Assembly: GCA_018333635.1 (NCBI GenBank)
Contig: JAGXTL010000007.1
Coordinates: forward strand, 1 to 51,586
DNA: 51,586 nt
Direction of reading: 5' to 3'
Origin: Dethiobacter sp.
GTDB lineage: Bacteria > Bacillota > Dethiobacteria > Dethiobacterales > Dethiobacteraceae
A model generated the notes under the pieces. The model had not been told where the DNA came from and did no database searches. It saw nothing but the letters and a program-made list of their open reading frames with translations. The position numbers and the translations under genes are program-made. Within the stretch, counting starts at the first letter, position 1, and the number at the start of each line of letters is the position of its first letter. Below, piece by piece: positions 45,159 through 51,586 of the stretch.

Positions 45159-46079
45159 TTAAATAAAGAAACGGCTCATTAGACTGGCTAGCACCATGGT
45201 AATACCTGTTAGTTGGTATGTTTTGATGGTATTAACATTGGCTTTAATAAAACGGGGGATGTCTTCTTTATGCCTGATTGCGTTATTCACAGCGCTTCGC
45301 ACAAGCGGAATACTTATACAAGGAACTAACCAAAATGGATTTCCGGTTACTGCAAATAATGCTACTATTGAGATATAAGCGGCAGCAAAGAGTCCCTTAT
45401 AAACTGTAATCCCCTTCTCCTTCCCAAGGCGAACGACCCAGTTTCGTTTGTTTCCTTGCAAATCAGCTTCATAGTCAGGATATTGGTTAATAAATAAAAC
45501 ATTGGCAATCAAAAAACCTATTGGCAGAGAAACTAAAAACACTTCCCAGGAAAGAAAGTGAGTTTGCACCACAAATGCGCCACTGACAATTAACGGGCCA
45601 AAGGTCAGTCCAACAACAAGCTCACCTAGACCGCGATACGCCAGCTTAAACGGCGGCAAACTGTAGGCGGCAGCAAAAAAAAGACCACTGCAACCAATCC
45701 AGAGAATGGCAGGTTCACGAAGAAAAGCAATATAAATACCGATTGCACTTCCGGCTGCCAGGGTAAGGACGGTAATCCAAGCAGCCTGCAAAATTGTCAG
45801 GTTACCATCTACGATGGCACGTTTTCCGCCGCTGAAAGGCGTTCGTTTGTCCGCTTCCACCATTAGGTCAACGCCACTTTGATAATCCGCAAGATCATTA
45901 GCCGCGTTCTTGCCAATCTCGATAAAAAAAACACCTATCAAGCTGACGGCAAACCAATACCAGCTAAAAGTTCCGGTTAACCCATAAGCAAGCGAACCTC
46001 CAACTGCCATGGGAACAAGCGAGGCGATCCAGATTTTTGGATCTGCCACTTGCCAGAAGCCACGCCATAATTTTTGCAT
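45159..46079 (-). CDS. menA: UbiA family prenyltransferase (1,4-dihydroxy-2-naphthoate polyprenyltransferase)
   Basis: This 306-residue protein has about eight to nine membrane helices. The first Asp-rich motif is NAANDLADYQSGVD and the second is YPDYEADLQGNKR; both bind the Mg-diphosphate of the prenyl donor. The pattern fits MenA, which attaches the isoprenoid tail in menaquinone synthesis. Other UbiA members cannot be excluded because no other men gene is near. GGGGGAG precedes the ATG. It follows the GGDEF-like gene by 14 bases and is likely co-transcribed with it. Confidence 0.85.
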   Translation of the reverse strand: MQKLWRGFWQVADPKIWIASLVPMAVGGSLAYGLTGTFSWYWFAVSLIGVFFIEIGKNAANDLADYQSGVDLMVEADKRTPFSGGKRAIVDGNLTILQAAWITVLTLAAGSAIGIYIAFLREPAILWIGCSGLFFAAAYSLPPFKLAYRGLGELVVGLTFGPLIVSGAFVVQTHFLSWEVFLVSLPIGFLIANVLFINQYPDYEADLQGNKRNWVVRLGKEKGITVYKGLFAAAYISIVALFAVTGNPFWLVPCISIPLVRSAVNNAIRHKEDIPRFIKANVNTIKTYQLTGITMVLASLMSRFFI

Positions 46080-46093
46080 CTTTCGCTCCCCCG

Positions 46094-46507
46094 TTAAATA
46101 TTTTTCGCTTTTTCTTCAAGGCGTTTAAGCAGAACATTTTTACTGTCGCCATCTTCCGGGTATGTCACGCTTATCGCTTTAAATTCAGTGCCTAGAGCAT
46201 TATCATCTAAATAATCGCGAGAAACGAGTGACTGTTTCAGCCTCTCAACTACAATCTCAAGGCCTTCCTTATTTGTCATAGGCATAAAAACCAGAAAACT
46301 GGCCTCACTGTGACGAAATACTGTGTCTGTATCTCGCAGTGTTTCTTGCAGCACAAGCAGCGAGCGGTCGGCCTGCGTTCCGCTGGGGAATGAGAGCAAC
46401 GTTAATGAAAATGGCTGTTTGCCGCGGTAGGCCCGTTTTAGCTCAAGTTCAAGCAGTTCCTGAAAACTGAAGGAAACATACTCAGTTAAGGGAAGATTTA
46501 TAATCAT
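46094..46507 (-). CDS. Degenerate GGDEF-like domain protein
   Basis: This roughly 137-residue protein has the secondary structure and spacing of a nucleotidyl cyclase fold: LELELKRAYRGKQPFSLTLLSF, LRDTDTVFRHSEASFLVFMP and LEKRAEEAK-like ending. The GGDEF loop is replaced by HSEAS, so it should not make cyclic di-GMP; it may bind a nucleotide or a partner instead. AAGGTGAGG lies before ATG 46507. The open frame to 46642 has no start signal and enters the terminator region of glgP. It is the first gene of an operon with menA. Confidence 0.65.
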   Translation of the reverse strand: MIINLPLTEYVSFSFQELLELELKRAYRGKQPFSLTLLSFPSGTQADRSLLVLQETLRDTDTVFRHSEASFLVFMPMTNKEGLEIVVERLKQSLVSRDYLDDNALGTEFKAISVTYPEDGDSKNVLLKRLEEKAKNI

Positions 46508-46638
46508 TTTTTTTGCCTCACCTTCTCTCGCCCGATTATCTTCTACCTTTACATAAGTATTTCCTGCCTGCAAAGAATTCGAGAGAGAAATTTTGGTAAA
46601 AACGCCTCTATTTCCCCTTTGTTGCAGAAGTGAGACAG

Positions 46639-46666
46639 ACAAAAAAACAGGCCTTTTGGCCTGTTT
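46639..46666 (-). terminator. Terminator after glgP
   Basis: AAACAGGCC and GGCCTGTTT form a perfect 9-bp stem with a four-base loop, followed on the minus strand by seven T. It lies nine bases past the glgP stop. Confidence 0.9.
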
Positions 46667-46674
46667 AGCTTAAT

Positions 46675-48372
46675 CTAATTCGGAAATTGCGGCTGTTCAT
46701 AGTGCGTGGGTGAGGCAGTCATCCAAGCTGCAGAGATGGCATCATGTCTTTCCATTATCCTTTTGTACATCAGTTCATAATACTCTCGAATCATTCTGGC
46801 GGAAGAAAATTTGTAATGCGACATGTCTATACTGGCTCGCATCATATCATGCCATCTGTCAGGATTTTCGTAGTAGGTGGGAATGACTTCATCGAATAAT
46901 ACGCGATATAATGTATTAAGGTCATGTAAATTTTGCTCGTGCGGATCAGTTGCACTATGATGAACATCCAGCAGCCAGCCAGACACTCCATGTTGGGGAC
47001 CTTCACCCACCCAACCGTCTACAACACTCAGATTAAGCACGCCGTTCATGGCTGCTTTCATCCCGGATGTACCGGAAGCCTCTAGTGGTCGAACAGGATT
47101 GTTTAGCCAGACATCGCATCCGCACACCATCAGTCGAGCAATTTCCATGTTGTAATTTTCCAAGAAGACTACAGCATCTTTGTATTTTCTGTTCATCATT
47201 ACCAAATCCCGGATGATGCGCTTTCCCTCGTCATCTCGAGGATGAGCCTTACCGGAAAAAATCAGCTGCATTTTGCCTTCTCGCAAAAGGGGATCAACTA
47301 CTTCCGAGTTGCGGAAAATAAGATCTGAGCGTTTGTAAGCCGTGGTCCTGCGCGCAAAGCCGACAATCAGTGCCTCAGGGTTTAGTACCGCCTTATTCTG
47401 TTTATAAGCAAAGCGTACCAGTTCCATCTTCGCTTTCATATGCGCTTTGCGCAAGTCTTGTCCTGAAGCAAACTCCCTACGGATGTCCGCAGATTGCCAC
47501 GTGGGAAGATGAACGCCATTAGTTATGGAAATAATGGGACCGGTATCCACGACATGCCGCCACATTGAGCGAGCTGTATGTCCATGCAAATTTGAAACCG
47601 CATTAGCCACTGTACAGAGGCGCAAAGCTGCCTCGGTCATGTTAAACGGATCACCGCCCAACTTGACCATCTGTTGATAATCCAACCCATTGTATGCACC
47701 CATCTGTCGCAGTTCACCATGGTCATGTTTTTCGTTACCAGCTTCCACAGGAGTATGCGTAGTAAAAACTATTGTACTGCGAGCCTCTTTCCAAGCATCG
47801 CCAAAGGAGGCTCCTTGTGCCATTTTCTCGCGAATTAGTTCCACACCGGCTAGAACAGCATGCCCTTCATTAAAATGGTAGACATCCACATCAATATTAA
47901 GTGCACGCAGCAAGCGAATACCGCCTATTCCCAAGATAATTTCCTGGGCAATGCGTTCATGGGTTCCTCCCCCATAAAGTTTATTGGTAATCCAGCCATG
48001 TTCGCTGCCGGGAAAATTAGTATCCAGCAGATAGAGCGGCACATTATTGTACTGATCCACCAAGCGGACTTTACAAGTAACTTCTTTTCCCTCCACCTGA
48101 ACATTAACCGTAATCCCAGTGTCTTTAACAAAATCATAATCATGATTTGGGTAGATATCGTAGGGCCAGCCATCCTCGCCAATGAATTGCTCAGTGTAGT
48201 CATGGCGCCACAAAATGCCAATGCCAACCATTGGCAGGCTTAAGTCTTTGGCCGCCTTTAAGTAGTCTCCAGCCAGCACACCAAGTCCTCCCGCATAAAT
48301 CGGGAGACGTGAACTCAAGCCATACTCCATACAAAAGTAAGCAACTCGTGGTAATCCTGTTCTATGCTGCAT
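46675..48372 (-). CDS. glgP: Alpha-glucan phosphorylase, short GT35 type
   Basis: This 565-residue PLP enzyme releases glucose 1-phosphate from alpha-glucan. It is the short form of phosphorylase (about 550-600 residues) that lacks the long regulatory N terminus of the glycogen phosphorylases of E. coli. It has YFCMEYGLSSRLPIYAGGLGVLAGD, FNEGHAVL, FTTHTPVEAGNEKHD, TNGVHLPTW and the PLP lysine Lys439 in SGTSGMKAAMNG. It complements the glucan cluster 6 kb away. The start codon is 26 bases from its best Shine-Dalgarno, with a palindrome in between. Confidence 0.93.
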   Translation of the reverse strand: MQHRTGLPRVAYFCMEYGLSSRLPIYAGGLGVLAGDYLKAAKDLSLPMVGIGILWRHDYTEQFIGEDGWPYDIYPNHDYDFVKDTGITVNVQVEGKEVTCKVRLVDQYNNVPLYLLDTNFPGSEHGWITNKLYGGGTHERIAQEIILGIGGIRLLRALNIDVDVYHFNEGHAVLAGVELIREKMAQGASFGDAWKEARSTIVFTTHTPVEAGNEKHDHGELRQMGAYNGLDYQQMVKLGGDPFNMTEAALRLCTVANAVSNLHGHTARSMWRHVVDTGPIISITNGVHLPTWQSADIRREFASGQDLRKAHMKAKMELVRFAYKQNKAVLNPEALIVGFARRTTAYKRSDLIFRNSEVVDPLLREGKMQLIFSGKAHPRDDEGKRIIRDLVMMNRKYKDAVVFLENYNMEIARLMVCGCDVWLNNPVRPLEASGTSGMKAAMNGVLNLSVVDGWVGEGPQHGVSGWLLDVHHSATDPHEQNLHDLNTLYRVLFDEVIPTYYENPDRWHDMMRASIDMSHYKFSSARMIREYYELMYKRIMERHDAISAAWMTASPTHYEQPQFPN

Positions 48373-48378
48373 ATTTCA

Positions 48379-48392
48379 CCGGTAATTACCGG
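48379..48392. promoter_or_regulatory. Perfect 14-bp palindrome between the glgP Shine-Dalgarno and start codon
   Basis: CCGGTAATTACCGG lies just upstream of glgP. On the transcript, AAGGAAGGTG is upstream of it and ATG downstream. Folding of the five-pair hairpin would bring the two to about ten bases, a normal spacing. In-frame stop codons exclude a start upstream of the palindrome. It may also be a protein-binding operator. Confidence 0.5.
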
Positions 48393-48550
48393 CGATCACC
48401 TTCCTTTATATCAAACTTTTAAGCAATGACAGACTCGCTTCTTGTCTTATCTTGCAGAAAATATCGGCAGAATATACTCAGTGGCAGGAACTGAAGAATT
48501 TTATCCGAATATAATGCCTTGGAGGATACTTAAAACAAGGAGGTTATAGT

Positions 48551-49033
48551 ATGACTGAATTAGCGCTGGTCTTGGCTGTTATACTCTTTGTCTTGGGGCT
48601 CGCAGGCATAGTGTTGCCAGTATTGCCCGGGATCATTTTGATCTACATCGGCATGCTTCTTTACGGTATTATGACACAATTTGCTACACTTGATGCCAAT
48701 TTTTTCCTCTTACAGGGATTAGTAGTTCTCTTGGCTTTTGGCTTGGATTTTGTTGCTACCGCCGTAGGTACAAAGCGTTTCGGCGGGAGTAAAAATGCTG
48801 TTTGGGGAGCCGTTATAGGAATATTTGTTGGCTTATTTCTTTTTGGGCCTTTCGGCATTATTCTCGGTTCTTTCTTGGGAGCTATTATTGCTGAAATTAT
48901 GCTGGGAAAAAAGATGAACATTGCTGTTCGTTCCGGTTTTGGCACATTGATTGGCATCGTTGGAGCCACAGCGCTTAAAATTATAATAGGAGTTTTAATG
49001 ATTGTGGCCTTCTTCTTTTCTATCGGCTCCTAA
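48551..49033 (+). CDS. DUF456 family membrane protein
   Basis: This 160-residue protein is almost entirely hydrophobic, with about four to five helices and Gly-rich, glycine-zipper-like repeats (GAVIGIFVGLFLFGPFGIILG). It has the DUF456 opening (GLAGIVLPVLPGIILIYIGML) and the conserved FVATAVGTKRFGGSK loop. The function of the family is unknown. AAGGAGG lies eight bases before the ATG. A TATAAT at 48510-48515 is present without a clear -35. Confidence 0.88.
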   Translation: MTELALVLAVILFVLGLAGIVLPVLPGIILIYIGMLLYGIMTQFATLDANFFLLQGLVVLLAFGLDFVATAVGTKRFGGSKNAVWGAVIGIFVGLFLFGPFGIILGSFLGAIIAEIMLGKKMNIAVRSGFGTLIGIVGATALKIIIGVLMIVAFFFSIGS

Positions 49034-49068
49034 GTCTCGTTAGGCGAGCCCTTTATTTTAGCTATACA

Positions 49069-49191
49069 TTATTCTATCTCTGCCAACAACCTTTCAAGAG
49101 CCGCTTTGAACCGGGCATTATCATCTTTTGTCCAACTTGAGATGGTCGTTTCACAGCCTGCATGAAGGAATATATGATAGTTGTTTTCCAT
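49069..49191 (-). CDS. Small 40-residue protein coupled to the zinc protease
   Basis: The start ATG overlaps the stop of the upstream protease gene by one base (TAATG), and GGAGG lies about ten bases upstream, so it is very likely translated by coupling. The 40 residues begin MENNYHIFLHAGC, contain SSWTKDDNARFKAAL, and end with an amphipathic helix. I do not recognise a family. The size and coupling suggest an accessory or inhibitor of the protease, which is inference. Confidence 0.6.
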   Translation of the reverse strand: MENNYHIFLHAGCETTISSWTKDDNARFKAALERLLAEIE

Positions 49192-49865
49192 TAACCCCAG
49201 TCCTCCATGCTTAACTTCTTCTGTAAATCCTTCAAGCGCTTCTGACGTTCCTTGTAATCTGGCAACACGCCTTCAACAATTACCCAGAATCGCCCGGAGT
49301 GGTTCATCTCGGTAATGTGCGCAAGCTCGTGAATGACTACGTAATCGACCACATCATCCTCTGCCATAATGAGCCGCCACGAGAAGTTCAAGCTCTTCTT
49401 GCCGGAACAACTTCCCCAGCGCGTTTTCGCGCCGTTGATTTTGACAGCGATGGGCATGACTCCCATTTGCTTTGCGAATTCCAAAACCTTATTGGGCAGG
49501 TCGCGCTTGGCAAGCATACGGTAGATCTGGATGCAGGCGTACTTAATTTGCTCCGAGGTCAGGTCGGGCGGCAGGTAGAACCGTTCATTGTCGAAACCTA
49601 CCCGACCGCCGGGTTTGGCGTCAATTGAGTATTCTTTGCCACAATACAGCGCCATATCTCCATAGTTTAATGTGAACTTCTCGCGCTGTTCCTGTCGTTC
49701 GTTTGCTGCCGCCAGTTTATCTGTTATCCATTTATTTTTGGATAGCACAAATTTATCAATGTCACGCTTGGAGGCTTTCAGCGGCGCGCCGACTTCCACC
49801 TCGCCTTTTCGGACATAAAGGGCGAGGGTTTTGCGTTTAGAACGGTAAAGTGTGTATGTAATCAT
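49191..49865 (-). CDS. YgjP-type zinc metallopeptidase (DUF45, SprT-like)
   Basis: This roughly 224-residue protein has the YgjP/WLM catalytic pattern: TRWGSCSGKKSLNFSWRL (148-165), then the zinc motif HELAH (179-183) and a third ligand His189 in MNHSGRFW. The N-terminal part is a beta-rich domain. ATG 49865 is chosen because AAGGAAG lies just before it and it overlaps the stop of an upstream fragment in the ATGA form; GTG 49898 would add 11 residues. Such proteins often sit next to type I restriction genes, none of which survives here. Confidence 0.87.
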   Translation of the reverse strand: MITYTLYRSKRKTLALYVRKGEVEVGAPLKASKRDIDKFVLSKNKWITDKLAAANERQEQREKFTLNYGDMALYCGKEYSIDAKPGGRVGFDNERFYLPPDLTSEQIKYACIQIYRMLAKRDLPNKVLEFAKQMGVMPIAVKINGAKTRWGSCSGKKSLNFSWRLIMAEDDVVDYVVIHELAHITEMNHSGRFWVIVEGVLPDYKERQKRLKDLQKKLSMEDWG

Positions 49866-49966
49866 GCTTCCTTTATCACCTGCCAGTTCATCCACCAACT
49901 TATCTGACCATTTTCATCGTGTTTATTTCCTTCCGATTGTTTGGGCTGTTCCTCGGCTACGACATT
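49862..49966 (-). pseudogene. C-terminal stub of a lost gene upstream of the protease
   Basis: 34 codons are open between an in-frame TGA (49967-49969) and a TGA at 49862-49864 that overlaps the protease ATG. The translation ends with GQISWWMNWQVIKEA, which looks like genuine protein and has the four-base overlap of an operon partner. No start is present, so I read it as the tail of a truncated gene, perhaps a restriction subunit given the usual neighbourhood of this protease. The family is not recognised. Confidence 0.4.
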
Positions 49967-50500
49967 TCAGTTCACTCGGAACTTGTCCGTTACAGCGGCA
50001 TGGAACACGCTGTAAAATATGACTGTCCTAATCAGATGTCGTGTCACCATTTTCAATTTCTCCGCTGTGACTTTACGTTGCTTTCTCTATAATCATACAA
50101 TATTATACAATTTCATAGAAACCGGAGCAAGAAAATTCTTCTTCTAGCAAAGCTAGATGCGTTGAAACCTGGATTACCGCCAACTCATAACGAGGCTGGC
50201 GGCTCAACGCCCAGCGCGCAGTAGATCTACTTCTGCTTCCCGAACAGTTCGCCAACACGAAGCTTTTGGCCGATAAAACCGACTGAACCAGGTTATCCGG
50301 GAAGACAATGCTTGCTGTCACCTAACGCTCGCTCAAGCATTCTGTGAAAGTCTTTAATATTGTCAGCCGGCAGGAAGTGGAAGTTCAAGCCAATATGGTT
50401 CTTTCCACTTATTGGGTCACCTCACCAATATTTACTTGTAGACATAATATGGTAATCCCCTTTAAGATTAAGTTATCTTACATAACAAGGGGAGATCTTC
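49967..50500. other. Interval without an accepted gene
   Basis: Reading frames here are short and compositionally poor. One minus-strand stretch (50293-50421) is open for 42 codons and reads plausibly (KNHIGLNFHFLP, FHRMLERALGDS), but has no start and no known family. There is a CCGCCA/TGGCGG inverted repeat at 50177-50202 and a TAAGAT/ATCTTA inverted repeat at 50463-50480 just before the next gene. It may be decayed mobile or toxin-related DNA. Confidence 0.5.
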
Positions 50501-51289
50501 ATGTTTGGCTGCAAGCGTTTCAGTAAACCTCTCCGCAAGTTCATCGCCCTTATTCTCACCTTTTCCCTGCTTTTCAGTACAGTCGGCTCCTCATACGCCT
50601 CTGCTTTTGTCGAGGCGGGTGACAGGTCTCTCCGGAACCTCACCCCCGCACTGGTTAGCGACAACATCAACAGACCCAAGGATTACGGCAGCCCGGAGAT
50701 AGCGCCGCCAAGCGACCTGCCGGACAGGCCGGGGAACGCAAAAATTGAAATCCCTTCCAAGCGTACCGCCTATTCGCAGCGTTTCCTCAACCCGGACGGT
50801 AGCTTCACCGAGGAAATATTCCTGGAACCACGTTTTTATAAGTCAGGCCCTAAGTGGCTGCCGATTGAAAACGACCTCATTCCCATAAACGAGAATGGCT
50901 TTAAACTGAAAAACAAAGCCAACAGTTTTGACGTCAGCTTCGGCGACGGCGCCTCGGTACGCTTCGGGATCAATGGCGGCTGGCTTACCCTCCAGCCTGT
51001 TGGCGCTAGGAAAGCAGCCGGCAGGCCCGACAGAAACAATATCCGCTACGACAACGTGTACGATTCGGTATACATAGAATATACCGTTCTCGGCAACCGA
51101 CTCAAAGAGGACATCGTTCTGGAAAGACCGGTTGACCGCAATATCTTTTCCTTTGAACTTAAAACAGGAAATCTACAGTTAAAAGAAACATCAGGACACT
51201 TTGTCTTGACCAATCCGCAGGGCGAAACTGTCGCCTATTTTGTCAAGCCTTTCATGGTGGACGCACAGGGCCACGTCAAAGTCGAGTAA
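50501..51289 (+). CDS. N-terminal part of a large secreted (RHS/DNRLRE-type) wall protein, truncated
   Basis: These 262 residues start with a basic N terminus and a cleavable signal peptide (about 12-34, ending SSYASA). A linker follows, then a beta-rich region with TAYSQRFLNPDGSFTEEIF and GPKWLPIENDLIP, as at the N terminus of very large RHS-repeat or DNRLRE-domain surface proteins of Clostridia. Those proteins are usually over 1500 residues. Here the frame ends abruptly, and the stop TAA is the first codon of an inserted element's end (TAAAATGTAGT). GGGGAG precedes the ATG. The product is probably non-functional. Confidence 0.7.
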   Translation: MFGCKRFSKPLRKFIALILTFSLLFSTVGSSYASAFVEAGDRSLRNLTPALVSDNINRPKDYGSPEIAPPSDLPDRPGNAKIEIPSKRTAYSQRFLNPDGSFTEEIFLEPRFYKSGPKWLPIENDLIPINENGFKLKNKANSFDVSFGDGASVRFGINGGWLTLQPVGARKAAGRPDRNNIRYDNVYDSVYIEYTVLGNRLKEDIVLERPVDRNIFSFELKTGNLQLKETSGHFVLTNPQGETVAYFVKPFMVDAQGHVKVE

Positions 51290-51345
51290 AATGTAGTCAC
51301 AATAAAGATTTTCAATAACCCACTGGTCTTTTCTTCTTCGAACCG

Positions 51346-51371
51346 CTAAAATGTAGTTAAATACATTTTAG
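51346..51371. repeat. 10-bp inverted repeat within the element's leader
   Basis: CTAAAATGTA and TACATTTTAG are perfect inverted arms around GTTAAA, 20 bases before the element's start codon. The left arm shares its sequence with the element's outer end, as expected for a transposase-binding site or a hairpin limiting readthrough. Confidence 0.65.
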
Positions 51372-51391
51372 GATCTGAAGAGGAGTCTTGA

Positions 51392-51586
51392 ATGCCAACA
51401 CAGACAGAATTTCAATCTTTAAATGTCCGACCCATTAAACAAGAAGAAGAGCATCAATGGGGATCAACTCATGAACGAGCACCATTACCTTGGCTTTCGT
51501 CAACTTGTCGGGGAATCCATCAAGTACGTCGCTGAATTGAACACTCAGTGGGTTGCTCTGCTAGGCTGGGGGACGGCAGCGTTTAA
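51392..51586 (+). pseudogene. DUF4338/DruA-like element protein, N-terminal part, frameshifted
   Basis: ATG 51392 follows AGGAG by eight bases. The first frame reads MPTQTEFQSLNVRPIKQEEE as far as HQW and then loses family resemblance, stopping at 51533-51535. The next frame continues the family: DQLMNEHHYLGFRQLVGES, KYVAELNTQWVALLGWGTAAF. The shift falls at four G (51459-51462); removing one G joins both parts (CAA TGG GAT CAA). DUF4338 occurs in transposon-associated proteins and in DruA of the Druantia defence system; the single-element setting favours the former. The frameshift could be decay, programmed slippage or a base-call error. The gene leaves the window. Confidence 0.7.

Larger units (their letters stand above)
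51287..51586 (+). mobile_element. Left end of an insertion element with a DUF4338-type gene (runs past the window)
   Basis: The 11-base sequence TAAAATGTAGT occurs at 51287-51297, exactly where the secreted-protein gene is broken, and again at 51347-51357. It is followed by a frame with a DUF4338 (DruA-like) domain. Boundary and gene together suggest an inserted element. The right end and any target duplication are outside the window. Confidence 0.6.

Noticed and set aside
49035-49060. Terminator after the DUF456 gene
   Set aside because: Only a four-pair stem (CTCG/CGAG) precedes a weak T-rich tail, too weak to call.
50103-50321. 72-codon minus-strand frame as a gene
   Set aside because: No ribosome-binding site, Ser/Arg-rich low-information translation, and no recognisable domain.
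51392-51586. Druantia defence system
   Set aside because: Only a DruA-like DUF4338 fragment is present, next to element-like repeats and without any druB-druE or helicase genes in the window, so a mobile element is the simpler reading.

Overview
The window is a chromosomal segment of an anaerobic, low-to-mid GC Gram-positive bacterium (Bacillota, Clostridia in the broad sense). This rests on the miaB-mutS-mutL-miaA-hfq-hflX order, a LexA with a Bacillus-type SOS box, many TTG starts with strong Shine-Dalgarno sequences, a LysR/cysteine-desulfurase pair like those linked to selenium metabolism in Clostridia, a MutL carrying the endonuclease motif (no MutH needed), and glucan genes of the GH57/GH15/GH133 type. 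The species cannot be named from this stretch.

Layout. 1-3200: end of an unknown gene, a YggT membrane protein, a LysR regulator coupled to a cysteine desulfurase, and an opposing lipophilic protein. 3300-19200: a long plus-strand housekeeping block with proA, miaB, mutS, mutL, miaA, hfq, hflX, a methionine-gamma-lyase-like PLP enzyme, glnA, a Cu(I) P-type ATPase, nth and a DUF502 membrane protein. Many of these genes overlap by 4-44 bases, suggesting translational coupling. 19200-21400: one SLC13-type transporter bracketed by a perfect 29-bp inverted repeat. 21500-28840: lexA (minus), a six-kilobase dipeptide/nickel-type ABC transporter operon with an FmdE-like protein inside it, then a LysM protein under a promoter with two SOS boxes. 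The last looks like a yneA-type division inhibitor. lexA and this gene therefore look like one SOS pair split by the transporter operon. A remnant resembling glutamate synthase lies next to it.

28870-41680: leuA (minus), then a plus-strand glucan cluster of DUF4912, a GH57 branching enzyme fused to a GT4-like glycosyltransferase, GH15 glucoamylase, ROK sugar kinase and GH133 debranching enzyme, followed closely by adenine deaminase and a flavodoxin-like protein with a zinc ribbon. A short alpha-glucan phosphorylase (glgP) lies separately at 46675-48372 on the minus strand. Together these can build, trim and phosphorylase-degrade an alpha-glucan and phosphorylate the released glucose.

41680-51586: an accessory, repeat-rich end. 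It holds a tandem 29-bp repeat array with a 58-bp higher-order period, three GC-rich palindromes, a frameshifted DUF3231 spore-coat-like gene, a membrane-anchored tetraheme cytochrome c, an E. coli-type speD, an unrecognised basic protein, menA with a degenerate GGDEF-like protein, DUF456, a YgjP-type zinc protease coupled to a 40-residue protein, and a large secreted wall protein cut short by an insertion element. That element's DUF4338/DruA-like reading frame is itself frameshifted at a run of four G.

I found no tRNA, rRNA or CRISPR array. The most unusual points are the inverted-repeat-bracketed transporter, the split SOS pair, the branching enzyme-glycosyltransferase fusion, the hairpin between the glgP Shine-Dalgarno and start, and three genes whose breaks can be placed to within a few bases.
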